From Cyclaneusma minus (lineage: Eukaryota; Ascomycota; Leotiomycetes; Marthamycetales; Marthamycetaceae): 64,000 bases of DNA. The notes under the pieces are model-generated. The model worked only from the letters and a program-made list of their open reading frames with translations. It made no database searches and had not been told where the DNA came from. The stretch spans positions 930,001 to 994,000 of the forward strand of contig JAKZHN010000013.1 of the NCBI GenBank assembly GCA_037179335.1, in the 5' to 3' direction. Position numbers and translations under genes: made by a program. Positions 41,600-53,007 of the stretch are shown piece by piece (the stretch's first letter is position 1; the number at the start of each line of letters is the position of its first letter).

Positions 41600-43654
41600 A
41601 TGTTGGCATTCCCTCCGAGACGGCTCCTGACCGCCACCTGGGAGCCTGCCCAGCGACTCCTGCGACCGGCGCTACCAACCTTGCGCCATGGCCCTATCCA
41701 GAGATCGCAAATCTCTTTCCATACACCCACCTCCTCGATCAGAACGCTTGTCGCTGCCCGAACACCGCCTTTTGCCCCAACGAATATCTTCCGGCCGCGG
41801 AGGATAGCAGAATTGACAAGTCCAGTATGGAGGAGAGAATTACATGCAAGCAGTAGGAGGAAGATCAGAATTACTTCAAGGCGCAACAAGAGCTCCTCCA
41901 CCAGCCACCAGAGTGGACGAAAACCCATCAATAATGCCAAGTTGCGAGATCAGGCGGCGGCGGCGGCCGGAGCAAACGAAGCAAAGAAAGCAGCTGATGC
42001 TGCTGAGAAGCCGGATACAAGGGGATATCTGCACATGCCACAACTACCCAAGATGCCCCATCGCCCTACCAAAGAGGAATTGCTCGCAGCCGCGACCGGC
42101 TTCTGGTCGAGGCTGAAAGTGCGTTTCAAGTGGTTCTCTATTCGCAGCGTCCGTCCATGGAACCTGGATGACTGGAGTGCGTTCGCATCGTGGATCTTGC
42201 TTGGCCATATTGTGTGGATATTGGTTGGCACGACCACATTCTTCTCGCTCCTCATTCTGTTACTTAATACCGTAGTAGCTCAAGAAAACCTTGCTCGTTT
42301 CGTTGGCGACTATCTGACCCAGTCGGCCGGCGTCAAAGTCGTTTTCGAATCTGCCATTGTTCCAAAATGGAAAGATGGAGTCATTACTTTCCGCAACGTG
42401 TTTGTGTCGAGGCGACCGGGTCAGGGCAAGAGCCGAGTGAGCAAGGGATCTTCTACGACGGCAGCAGCGGCAGCTGCAGCAGAGAGACAGTCCGACGTCG
42501 AGAACAAGCAAGAAGAGGACACAAACTACACCCAGTTCGACGTCACAATCGATACTGTTAATGTGACGCTCTCCTTCGTCAAGTGGTGGAATGGCAAAGG
42601 CTTGTTGCGAGACGTGGAAGTGAAAGGTGTACGTGGTGTCGTTGACCGAACATCGGTGCATTGGAGTGGTGAGAATGTTGATCCAAAAAGCTATCGTCAT
42701 GAACACAACCCTGGCGATTTTGAAATTGACTCTTTCCGAATGGAAGATCTGCTGCTCACCATCCACCAGCCCGGTGGTTTCCGTCCTTTTTCTGTCAGCG
42801 TGTACAATTGCGAACTACCCCAGCTACGCAAGCAGTGGCTTTTCTACGACTTCCTCTCCGCAAATAATATGTCCGGATCTTTTGATGGATCCTTATTTAC
42901 CATCCACCCAAGACAAACCCATGGGTTTGCTGGGGCCGCTGCTGGAGACAACTCAGACTCTTCCGCTGACCCAAATCCCTGGAAGAAGCACAGCCGCCTC
43001 CGCATCGACGGGCTAAGAATCGACCACTTAAACCGTGGCGTCGAAGGACCTTTCTCCTGGATTCACGAGGGCAACGTAGACATCGTTGCCGATATTCTGT
43101 TTCCCCCAGATAACGACGAGTCGATAGCAAAAGTGATGTCCGACTTCTACGACCGCATGGAAGCTACCGTCACGTCCAACCGCTACCTCCACATCCTCGA
43201 GAACCAAGCAGCAAACAAAGACATGAGCAATCCCCCGCAACGCGCCACGCTCCTCGCAGAGAAGCAGCGAAAAGAGCAAGACGACAAGCGCTATCTGATA
43301 ATGGACCTCAAAGTGCACCTCAACGACGTCCGGGCCGCCGTCCCGCTCTTCACTTCCGATCTCTCCTACATCAACCAAGCGCTGATTCGCCCGATTGTTG
43401 CCTACATCAATTCTCGGAAGACATTCATTCCCATCAGCTGTCGCATTGTGAAGCGCGCCAGTGATTTCGATGGCTCATGGACCATTTTTGACAGCGGCCT
43501 GATGGACGACCTGAGCGCGGAGACGTACGATGCGTTTGCGAAAGATGTTGTGGATAGCCAGGCGCGCATGCGGCGGCTGAAGAAGGTCGGTTTTTGGGGA
43601 ATCAGTTTGGCGGTGCAGGCGCTGTTTATGGGCATGGCGGGCAGTGTTGCATAG
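41600..43654 (+). CDS. MDM31: Mdm31/Mdm32-type mitochondrial inner-membrane protein
   Basis: This is an unspliced frame of 684 residues. Mdm31/32 proteins span the mitochondrial inner membrane and are needed for mitochondrial shape, mtDNA inheritance and lipid (cardiolipin) homeostasis. The N-terminus (MLAFPPRRLLTATWEPAQRL) is an Arg-rich presequence followed by a long basic linker. The family core starts near residue 165: RFKWFSIRSVRPWNLDDWSA, a TM helix (WILLGHIVWILVGTTTFFSL), then VVFESAIVPKWKDGVITFRN, VKWWNGKGLLRDVEVKGVRG and GNVDIVADILFP. A second hydrophobic segment closes the protein (LAVQALFMGMAG). An Ala/Gln-containing acidic insert (~285-315) interrupts the core, as is common in fungi. 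The choice of Mdm31 over Mdm32 is tentative. Confidence 0.88.
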   Translation: MLAFPPRRLLTATWEPAQRLLRPALPTLRHGPIQRSQISFHTPTSSIRTLVAARTPPFAPTNIFRPRRIAELTSPVWRRELHASSRRKIRITSRRNKSSSTSHQSGRKPINNAKLRDQAAAAAGANEAKKAADAAEKPDTRGYLHMPQLPKMPHRPTKEELLAAATGFWSRLKVRFKWFSIRSVRPWNLDDWSAFASWILLGHIVWILVGTTTFFSLLILLLNTVVAQENLARFVGDYLTQSAGVKVVFESAIVPKWKDGVITFRNVFVSRRPGQGKSRVSKGSSTTAAAAAAAERQSDVENKQEEDTNYTQFDVTIDTVNVTLSFVKWWNGKGLLRDVEVKGVRGVVDRTSVHWSGENVDPKSYRHEHNPGDFEIDSFRMEDLLLTIHQPGGFRPFSVSVYNCELPQLRKQWLFYDFLSANNMSGSFDGSLFTIHPRQTHGFAGAAAGDNSDSSADPNPWKKHSRLRIDGLRIDHLNRGVEGPFSWIHEGNVDIVADILFPPDNDESIAKVMSDFYDRMEATVTSNRYLHILENQAANKDMSNPPQRATLLAEKQRKEQDDKRYLIMDLKVHLNDVRAAVPLFTSDLSYINQALIRPIVAYINSRKTFIPISCRIVKRASDFDGSWTIFDSGLMDDLSAETYDAFAKDVVDSQARMRRLKKVGFWGISLAVQALFMGMAGSVA

Positions 43655-44184
43655 ACATGCTCCAGGCTGTATCATTGTAAAATAACGAGCGGTCCCGGCG
43701 GGTGGGTTCTCATGATATTGATGGCGCTGGGGGGGCTCTTCTCTGTACTCTGGCATTGCGGGCGCTCCCGTCAGTGATTCCCCTTTTCTGCGAGCGTTTG
43801 GATTTTAGGGGGTATCTGGTGGGATGGGATCGGAAAAGGAACATGACGTTATCAAAATGCAATGAAAGCAGTCTTAGTCGCAAGCCTAATCGATCTGCAA
43901 ATTGGTCTAAATTGAAGCCAGGAGCAGAGGAGTGGAAAGAGTCTCTTTCCCCTTCTGCCTTGCACCGTCAGTGCACTCTCAAGGAGCTTCAATCGATGCA
44001 GGCTGCAGGGGTCCGCCGCACGGGCCAAGGCACTAGAGTCCAGCGGTCCCTGGATTTAGCTGGACCCTCGAGAGCTACATGTACTGCTCAACGGCAACTA
44101 GTAGACTACTGAACAGACTACTGAACCCCACGTCCGAAAGACAGCTCCCCGGCCAGCACCACGAAGCCCTGCCTCACTGCAAAC
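43655..44184. other. Intergenic, SEC53 promoter
   Basis: A 12-bp unit (agactactgaac) is tandemly repeated at about 44103-44126. Nothing else is identified. Confidence 0.5.
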
Positions 44185-45107
44185 ATGGCTCAAGCCAGCC
44201 TTTTCCCTCCACTTGATCAGCGTCCCATCGCGAACACCATCTGCCTCTTCGATGTCGACGAGACCCTCACTCCCGCCCGCCGCGTATGTTGCCAACCCTG
44301 ACTGCGGAAATACCACAACTAACACGTCTTGTGAAGACTGTCTCCCCGGAGATGCTGGCCCTCCTCTCGGCTCTCCGCCACAAGGTAGCCATTGGCTTCG
44401 TCGGCGGCAGCGACCTGGCCAAGCAACAGGAGCAGCTCGGCACCTCGGAAATCCCCGTCCAATCGCTCTTCGACTTCTGCTTCTCTGAAAACGGCCTTAC
44501 CGCCTACAAGCTCGGCCTGCCGCTGGCCTCCCACAGCTTCATCCGCTGGCTCGGCGAGGACAAGTACAAGGAGCTCGTGCGCTTCGTCCTGCACTACATT
44601 GCCGACCTGGACATCCCGGTGAAGAGGGGCACCTTCATCGAGTTCCGGAACGGCATGATCAATATCAGCCCCATCGGCAGGAACGCGAGTGTCGAGGAGA
44701 GGAATGAGTTCAATCGCTTTGACGAGACGGCAAAGGTTCGGGAGAAGATGGTGGCTGCCTTGCAGGAGAAGTTCGCCCATCTGGGCCTCACGTACGTGCC
44801 CTATCCTACAAAGCCAATTCCCCGCGCGGTGAAGATGAACTGACTGTGAAACAGCTTCTCCATCGGTGGCCAAATCTCCTTCGACGTCTTCCCCACCGGC
44901 TGGGACAAGCGATACTGCCTGCAGCACCTGGAACAGGAGGCGCAGAAGCCAGGAGGCGTCGAGTATACTACGATCCACTTTTTCGGTGACAAGACGTACC
45001 CGGGCGGCAACGACCACGAGATCTACGAAGATCCGAGGACCATCGGCCACTCGGTGACCGGTCCAGAAGACACCTATGCGCAGATCAAGAAGCTTTTTGA
45101 TCTTTAA
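44185..45107 (+). CDS. SEC53: Phosphomannomutase
   Basis: There are three exons, 44185-44283, 44337-44791 and 44855-45107, encoding 268 residues. The enzyme converts mannose-6-phosphate to mannose-1-phosphate, the step leading to GDP-mannose for N- and O-glycans, GPI anchors and wall mannan. The HAD-type catalytic motif is intact (CLFDVDETLTPAR, with nucleophile and acid Asp). Other family blocks are VGGSDLAKQQEQLG, FSENGLTAYKLG, VKRGTFIEFRNGMINISPIG with the substrate-binding Arg/Asn, FDVFPTGWDKRYCL, and the metal-binding FFGDKTYPGGNDHEIYED. Exon junctions restore the family sequence exactly (ARR joined to TVSPEM; HLGLT joined to FSIGGQ). It is slightly longer than the yeast enzyme through its N-terminus. 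Confidence 0.96.
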
Positions 45108-45776
45108 AGGGGGCCAGGGCAAGGCAACCGTGGATGTGGACTCTGGGGCGGGCAGGCGCAGGGGTTCCTTAAAATAGAAACATACCATTAGGCGATATTT
45201 GCTTCACAGACTATATATATTGGGACGAGAAGTCTGCATATGGAGAATATGCCAAATCATCGGGAATATTCCAGATAAGTAGGGTCTGTAGGACCATCCC
45301 AACCTATGATCCAAAGTAATGACGATGATTAATGATTTATGACCGCGGGACTTCTAATTGAGGAATCCATGAACTCCGCCCTCTCTCCCACTCTCCTGGA
45401 AGGGGTGGGAGGAGAGGGCGGCGTAGTTCACGAAGTCCCCAATTACATGATGAACACATAGCCAACTACAGATTTGACTCGCTGCTGAAATTTCCTAGTT
45501 TCTTCATCTCGCTATCAAAAGGAATGTAGACTTTTTTCATTTGCATTTCACTCTCACAGAAAAAACTTGGCAGCTGCGCTGAAGTCCGCAGGGTTAGAAG
45601 ACAGCTCGCTATTGAGTATTCGCTTCAAAAGACGTGGTTAAAAAAGCATGGCAAATTGCTAAAATCTTCGTAACAAGAAAGGGTTTCCCTCGGCCGCCGA
45701 TGCCCCTTTCTGCCCCCATAGCCCTCCGGCTTTCACGCCACCCTTGCCTTTTCCCCTATTTCTCCGTCAGGCGAGC
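45108..45776. other. Convergent intergenic region with a hairpin
   Basis: This lies between the ends of SEC53 and the PhoD-like gene. It holds the inverted repeat listed separately. I see nothing else. Confidence 0.5.
45355..45445. repeat. Imperfect inverted repeat (long hairpin)
   Basis: The left arm (taattgaggaatccatgaac, then tccgccctctctcccac) pairs with the right arm (ggtgggaggagagggcgg, then cgtagttcacgaagtcccca atta). Each arm is about 38-42 bp, the loop about 12 bp, with some mismatches and a small bulge. It is the most marked hairpin I saw. It could be a small MITE-like element or a bidirectional 3'-end structure. Confidence 0.75.
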
Positions 45777-48700
45777 TTACCTGCCAAACTCCAAGCTAGG
45801 GACAATAACCGGTCCATACTTCGTCGCCGCGCCATATGCTCCCTCGCCCTGGACGATGAAATCAACCGCCAGACTCAACTTATTTAGTCCGCTTCCACGG
45901 CCACTTCCGCTCCCGCTCCCGCTGTACACACTCCCCGCATAGCCAGACCCTCCCATCCCGCCCGCCATACCACCTACAATCGTCGCCGCACTGCTGAAAC
46001 CACCCGCACCCATGGCGCTCTGTCCGGCTACAACTTCCGGATCAAATGCCACAAAAGCCGCATAATTCCTACGCCCCATGAGCTTCTTCATTTCTCTAGC
46101 AGTACCGTTGGTTTCTGTCTGGAAGATCTCCATCATGTCTTCCTTGGTGTCGGATACGGCGTGCGTGCTGCGATGGCCATTTTGCGGCACGTAGAGCGCT
46201 TTGTTGTTGTGTAGCATTTTGAGCACGTACGAGGGCGGGGGCGCCGCGACGATGGAGGAGGATATCAGCTGATACATGGTTTTGTGGTCATTGGGGTGGG
46301 ACGGATCGTGAACGAGACCTGCGCCGCAGACATTCACGTCTGCTCAAGTTTGTCAGTGGACGGGACTGCTATCACCGGGCTGGGACATGGGATGAATTGA
46401 GGATAGCTTACCTCCTGATAGGAAAGTCATACGCAGCCCCTTTTGATGCGCAATCCCCTGTAGGGTTCTAATTAGGTATGTCCGCTCGAGATCTTTGGAC
46501 TCGTGCGTCCACATGTCTCGCAGCTCATCTGCGATGTCGATGTCTCCGAAGGTGTTTAGCACCCCTCCCATCAATCCACTTTTCCCGACTGCTTTCTTGA
46601 CTTGTGTGAATCCACCCTGAACAAGCTCTTTGCCGCCGACAATGCCAGCTACCGAGCTTGTCACTTTACCCAGCATATTGTACGTCCCGGTCACAGCTTT
46701 CTTGCCCGTGGTGATAGTATGAGCGATGCTCTCCACTGTCTCCAGTCGTGGATAGATGACTGGGACTGAGATCATCCAGATACAATGCTGTACACTGGGC
46801 GGCAGCGTGGCAACTTTGGGAAAGAGACCTTGATATGTAGGCCCGGCCATGACTTGTTGTTGAGTCCTTTCTGAGCGGCAGTCAGGGCCTACGACCACAA
46901 CCGCTGGTCCGAGATACTTGACAAAATGCCATCCGGTACCAGTGATTGTGAATAAATCTGTGTCGGTATTGACGTTGCGGAGCATCTCGAGCGTTGTGTG
47001 GTGCTGGAATAGAAGATACATCTCAATCCCTATGCGGCCAATGTTCTTGAACATATGAGAAGATTGCATATATTCTGGGTAGGATCCAAAGCCATCGAAG
47101 CTAGCATTCATCAGTACTTGTCAGTTAGAAAGCAAGAAGATCCGTAAACTTACATGTCATGATCATCGATTTGAAGAACATGGGGGATTTGAGCGAAAGC
47201 TTCTCGCAGATACGCCTGGTCGAAATGACTCGTATAATAATGGAAATAGGCGTGAGTGACATCCTCCTCATGCTTTGCAGTCCATTGAATATTTTTCCGA
47301 GTCTCCTTGCCGCTGGTTGCTAACCACTGCTTCAGCAAAGGTACTTCCTTCCACAGTCGATCTCCGTAGATCTGGTCTCCAAGCCCCAGTTGACAATGGA
47401 ACCCGCCACAATCGACATTCTTTTGCAGGATGTCTTTCCACATAAATCCTACCCCACCAAGCTTAGAGCGCTCGGCGGAATTGGTATTCATCGCAAAATC
47501 ATTGCCCGAGTGGGCGAGGAAGCGCCAGTTTGTTTCATATCGGCCAGCTACGAGAAATTCGTAGCGTGTACAGCCCAGGTGCGAAGTAACTGCATATGTC
47601 CATTTGTCACCTGGTCCCTCGCTCATTTGCAAATCGGCATCATATCGGTAAAACGTCCAGCGTTGGTGTGTGCAAATAGCAGCTGGTTGTAATTGCCGGG
47701 GATTTGGTGATAAGTCGACGCTTTTATGAATATGTATGGTGGGAGGTTGAGGTGCATCTGTCACCAGCATGATCGAACCAAACCATATACCCCTCTCTAC
47801 ATCCATATTGATATATCTTAAATATGGACCGAAGTACACGCCGTTTGTGGGTTGTACCTTGTACATATCAATCCCTGCACTTGGAGGGGGGCCCGAGAAT
47901 CCTGCAGCTGTTGGTGTCTGTGAAGCCATACTCATAATACTCTCTGCATATCCAGGGGTATGTGGCGGAAAGCCGGGTGATAACATTCCAGGCGACATCA
48001 TACCCGGAGACATCATACCTGGAGACATTAAGGGCTTTCCTCCAAAAGTGCTTAGCGCTGGAGAGGCGAGAGGGTTGCCATACGTGGAAACAGTCGGGGA
48101 TACTGGAACATCGTGGTTGAGAGGCGTGGGACCCTTCGGGAATTCCCATTGCGTGGCTTGAGTAGGAAGGTGTATGTAGTAATACTGGCCAGAGTTTTGG
48201 TCAAGATGAGCAATCCAGCCTTCTGGCAACGGAGGCGGCGACGCTGGACCGGCGCCATTGAATGGAGACGAGTTGGCGAATTGTTGTACCGGGCCTCCAG
48301 GTTCTTGACCTGGCTGAGGACTGACCGTATGCTGACGTGGATCATTTGCAAAAGCGGGATGATTAGGATGTTGCAAGGCGGGCGAAGCAAGTGGTGAGGC
48401 AATGGTTGGCTTAGAAGTGGTAGCGATCGGGTGTGGAGTATTGGCAGAGGCAGTAGTCCGCTTCTCGTTCGGGTATCCATTTGGCCCGCCGCCCGGAGTG
48501 ACGCTAGAGTATGCTGGCGGCGGCGAGGCAGACATTTGCATCCGCTGGAAGTCTTGCTCAAGCGCTGCCTGCGATCCTTGCCGATGGCGTTGCGCTGGCG
48601 GAGGGGATGATGGCGGAGGGGATGATGGCGGACTTGACACTTGGTTCATGCCCTGGTACACAGTTGGGGGGCCGTGAGGATTACTATCGGGGGTTTCCGT

Positions 48701-49642
48701 TGGAGTCCAAGGACGTGGAGCATGTTGCTGTTGCGGAGGTGGTGACTGGGGGAGCTGAGGCACCGGCGGAGGACCATACTGATGGGCACGCTGAGCAGCT
48801 GCGGCATTCTGTGCTTGGAGTCTACTCAAGGTGGCTGTTCCAGCAATACCTGCGGCAGCATATCGGGCTTCAATGTCACTCCCAGGTTGCTCGCCAGGTC
48901 CGATAATAGGGGTTTCTGGTGGGGGAGGCGAGCCACGGTTGGCGCGAGTTGTCGAAATCGACGCGGTAGAAGCGAGTCTATTCATTGTTGGGGCAGGAGC
49001 AGCCAACTCAGCCGCTGAAGAGCCTGCGCCGTTAATATTCGATGCTCCTCCGGGAGGCGGATAGTACTGTCGCTGGTATTCTGGGTACCTAGTCTGCGAT
49101 TCCGAGGGAGCCGAATCTTTCCTGGGTCTTTGTATCTGTCGCGCAAACAAGCCCTCCTTGTCTGGTACCTCAGGACCTGGGGATTCTGGCAGAGGCTTTG
49201 GAGCTGTACCCCGCCTCTCTGCAAGTCCAGGCCCTTTCCTTTCAATGGGGCTCAAGTCCAGTCTCGGGCTTGTATCATAGGATGTTTTCCTGCTTTTTCC
49301 CGCCGGACGACTGTATTCTGCTGGAGGCGAGGCCTGTCGTCGCTCATCATCCGGGTATGGAAGACGGTTCTTTCGGGCTGCAGATGGCGCGGGATAATCG
49401 TATAGCTGGTCATCGTCCGGATAAGGAAGAGGATTCGCAGAGCTCGAAGCTCCCGGTGGCAGAGCAAAGGCGGCCGATGGCTTGGGACTTCTGTAGGGCC
49501 CGTGAGATGCTGAATCACCGGTCGGGGCAGGGCTGGAGCCTTTCTTGCTGATTCGCAAAGGCTCTATGGTAGGGCTGTCCTCGCCGTCCATGGGTCTGGG
49601 CAAGAACAGCTCCTCGTCGGGCTTCCCGTGACGGGTTGCCAT
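45777..49642 (-). CDS. PhoD-like phosphatase-domain protein with WW domain
   Basis: There are three exons on the minus strand, 49642-47154, 47100-46412 and 46339-45777, encoding 1246 residues. The N-terminal ~460 residues are Pro/Ser-rich and disordered. A WW domain follows at about 468-505 (LPEGWIAHLDQNSGQYYYIH, then TQATQWEFP). Next come a linker with MSPGM repeats and a large PhoD-like metallophosphatase domain from about residue 590 (GVYFGPYLRYINMD) to the end. Likely metal ligands are in GLGDQIYGDRLW and in QIDDHDIFDGFGS, the latter formed across the first splice junction. The C-terminus has a Gly/Ser-rich insert (GSGSGSGRGSG). The family is widespread in fungi without a known substrate. 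The frame stays open ~60 codons upstream of the ATG with a basic, presequence-like composition, but no ATG is present there. Confidence 0.85.
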
Positions 49643-50527
49643 TGTCTGAGTAGAGTGTTGTCGGCGGGGTATTTTTGGATGAAGAGAGGCCGTGTTTGGG
49701 GCCGCAGCGGTAGAGGGCACACAGATGTTGGAAGGCAGAGAAGTCGCACATAGGTGGCACGAGATGGGTTTTGCGAGGGCTTTGCGACGAGAAGAGAGAG
49801 TTTGTCGCAGTATCTGGCGCAAAGGAGATGAAACAAGAGTACGAGTATGACGGATCTTCTTACGACTGGGTCTGTCTGCGGGCCCACGGTGGACTGCACC
49901 GGTGATGCTGCATGCGCTGATAGAGCAGTGGACTCTGGCGCCATGATTGGATGGCCTGCTCGTTGTAGCCGCCGGGCAGACAGGGGGTTCGCACGGGGGC
50001 GCCTATTCAGAGAGACATATGCACGCTTGAAGACTGGTGAACATAAGGAAAGGCTTGAAATTACCGCTTTGGCCTGCCTCGAAGATGGGACTTAGACGCC
50101 GGGCCTCAATTGGAGTTGTCGAGGATGCGATCCTTCAATGCGCTCTCAGGCCAGGATTACTCCATTGCACTAGCCGAGTTGGTTGGACTGGGAAGCGCGC
50201 GAATCCAGAGGCAATAGAGATCCAAGTAGTTGAGAGGAATCCGAGTCATTGGGAGAGATCCAAAATACCCCGTAGTCAAGAGAAATTGGAAATAATGATG
50301 TGGAGGAGGCGAAGTCACAAACTCAAAAGTCGAGTCTTCGCCCGAGCTCCGTGACGCGACGCACAGACCAGGCACTTAACGCGAAAGAAAGCTCTTTGAC
50401 TTCGAACGCGTCGCGCTTCCGCGACCGACATAGCTTGAGAGTCTTTTGTCTCCCTCTGCATGCGCCATTCCTCTTTGCTCGCCATCCCTACAACAAACAC
50501 GCGCAATATCCTTCAACAACAGCAAAC
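49643..50527. other. Divergent promoter region, PhoD-like / CDC6
   Basis: These 885 bp separate divergent genes. MCB-like sites near the CDC6 side are listed separately. I see no gene. Confidence 0.5.
50353..50411 (+). promoter_or_regulatory. MCB/SCB-like cluster upstream of CDC6
   Basis: Three sites lie 117-175 bases before the CDC6 start: gACGCGacg (about 50353), aACGCGAAA (about 50378) and a perfect ACGCGT (50406-50411). Such sites bind MBF/SBF in yeasts, and CDC6/cdc18 is a classical target. Function here is inferred from motif and context. Confidence 0.55.
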
Positions 50528-52375
50528 ATGCCTTCCACTGTCCTGGGCAAGCGGACGAGAAGCGGCAAGGACTCGAGTAAGAAACCTCGCAGCACTCGCC
50601 GAGGACTCTGCTAACTTGACCTACCAGCTCTCAATGCTCACTCGACCCGCGCCAAAAGACAAGCTCGCCCCGACAGAGTGACACCATCTCCCTCGAAGAC
50701 CGAAACCAAGCCTGTTGCGAAGGAGAATTTCCAGCCCATACGAACTCCTCAAACTCCGCGTCATAGGGATGCTCTTTCCAAAACAACCCCAGTAACGCCA
50801 CGACACCGCGTCCAGGTACCCGGCATACCATTCGCCTTTACACCTCCCTCATCGCGAACGCCCTCCACTCCTCGAGAGAATACCAAGACTGTTTACTCAT
50901 CCGCCCGCCTGCTATTTACTCGAAGCTCTGATTCGGGTCTATTAGTTGGTCGAGATACGGAACGCGCCGAGCTTACCTCCTTTCTCGAAACGCGGATCTC
51001 CAACCCCTCCGGTGGCTGCACCTACGTGTCTGGTCCTCCTGGCACCGGGAAAAGCGCCATGGTCAACGAAATCACGTCTACTTTCGAAGAATCCCCGACC
51101 TTGAAGAAATGTTACATCAATTGTATGAGTATCAAAAATACCAAAGACATGTTTAGCACCCTCGTCTCGTCTCTCTGCTCGGATATCGACGAGTCCGAAG
51201 AGAGCAACTTGACGCAGACCCTGCAGAGCATGTTCATCCCGCGCAAGAAGTCGGAAAAGGTCTATCTTGTGGTATTGGATGAGATTGACCACATCCTCAC
51301 TCTCGACTTGGAAATTTTGTACAAGCTCTTCGAGTGGTCTTTGTCCAAAACTTCCCGCCTCGTTCTCATTGGCATTGCGAACGCTCTCGATTTGACCGAC
51401 CGCTTCCTCCCTCACCTCAAGTCACGGAGCCTGAAACCAACTCTCCTGCCGTTCCTGCCTTACACGGCACCGCAGATCAAGTCAATCCTTACGGAACGTC
51501 TGAAGTCCTTGAATTCGGCTGATGCGCAACCCGGCTGGACACCGTTTCTCCACCCCGCTGCTATCGAGCTCTGTGCTCGCAAAGTAGCATCACAGACCGG
51601 TGATCTACGCAAAGCATTCGACATCTGCCGTCGCTGCATCGATCTGATCGAATCGGAAACCAAAGCCAAGCACGCCTCGGCTTTCAACACTCCTCCAGAA
51701 TCACCTGGCACGCCATCCAAAGGCGCGCCCCTATCAGAAAATCCAAATCTCTCTTCACCCGCCAAACCCGTCATGTCGCGCACAGTCACCGAATCTCTCG
51801 CTGCGCTCACCCCCACGACTGCGCCTCGAGCCAGCATCTCGCACATGAACAAAGTGACCTCCTCGCTGTTCTCCGCCCTCGGTACCTCCAAGCGCCTCAA
51901 CGCCCTGAACCTTCAACAAAAAGCCGCTCTCTGCGCGCTCGTCGCTCTCGAAAAGCACAACCGCGCCCAGCGCTCTTCTCTCTTTTCCACGCCCTCCAAA
52001 TCTACCAACAATCTCGTTTCGCCTACAGTCAAGAAGCTCTACGACACGTACGCAATGCTCTGCAAACGAGACAGTCTTCTGCAGCCGCTCAGCTCCGTTG
52101 AATTTCGCGATGTCGTGGGTAGTTTGGAAACTTTGAGCTTGGTGTGTGCGGTGGATGGTAAGACAGGAAGTTTTAGCGGTGCGATTGGGTCGGGCGTAGG
52201 TGTTCCAGGGACGCCGAGCAAAAGGGGCAGGAAGCCGGGCTGGGGATCGGGCGTGGGTGTTGGAGATGAGAGGAGGGTGGGTAGCTGTGTTGGGGAAAAG
52301 GAGGTTGAGGCTGCTGTCGATGGCATCGGTGGTGGTATTCTGAGAGGCATTCTGATGGGCGAGGGTTTGGAGTGA
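50528..52375 (+). CDS. CDC6: Cdc6/Cdc18 replication licensing ATPase
   Basis: There are two exons, 50528-50576 and 50628-52375 (51-bp intron), encoding 598 residues. Cdc6 joins ORC at origins and loads MCM helicase in G1. The N-terminal ~95 residues are rich in CDK sites (TPSP, TPQTPRHR, TPVTPRHR, TPPSSRTPSTPR) with basic nuclear-signal-like stretches (GKRTRSGK, AKRQARP). The AAA+ core is complete: Walker A GPPGTGKSA, Walker B VVLDEIDHI, sensor 1 GIANALDLTDR, and the sensor 2 region GDLRKAFDICRR. The C-terminal winged helix is visible (LNLQQKAALCALVALEKHNR, then SSVEFRDVVGSLETLSLV). A Gly-rich C-tail follows. The MCB-like cluster upstream fits periodic expression. Confidence 0.95.
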
Positions 52376-53007
52376 GGTGGAAGGTGGGAATTGGGATTTG
52401 AGCTCTTATGCTCGGTCAAAAAGGAGGGTGTATGACGATAGTGCATACGAAATCTGTATTATTAAGGATGGATATGTTACATACCGACCGAGGAGCATAG
52501 CGCTGGTGTTGGGTTGTTATTGCGCGGATACCCATTGCAAGAGAAGCTAAAGCTATCCCTTCGTACCTAGGCAATGAAACTTGACCCGAGTAATTACACA
52601 AATTAAAGGCATATAATTGCCAGGATCATCAGCAAGTCTAGCTGTCTGTACATCGAACAGCTTATGTTTGCTAAGAATGACCCAGACCACATATTACGAT
52701 ATTGCTTTGGGGACTGTGTGTACTACTTGGAGAGGGCTTTCTTTTGCGAAACCCTATATACTAGATACCATCAGGAGTAAGGTCAGTTTTGTTTCAAAGC
52801 TTAGTACTAGTTCGAAAACTGCGTGTATGCAGGCAAAAGACATAAGAGATAGTAGAAAACATCGTCTAACAGTGCGGACAGCGTTACAGTTCACTTGTTG
52901 TAGCAAATCCTCGCGAGAGTATCGTTTAAGGGTTTATGGTAGTGTAGTGCTTGGAACAGCCAAGGAAAGGTACTTAGTGAAACGCGAATGCTCAGTGTAC
53001 TTGTAGG
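52376..53007. other. AT-richer non-coding stretch after CDC6
   Basis: Base composition drops to visibly AT-rich at about 52590-52960. No repeat family or gene is recognised; it may be decayed sequence. Confidence 0.4.

Noticed and set aside
44319..45188. 289-codon minus-strand open frame over SEC53
   Set aside because: It is the shadow of the GC-rich phosphomannomutase exons and spans their introns.
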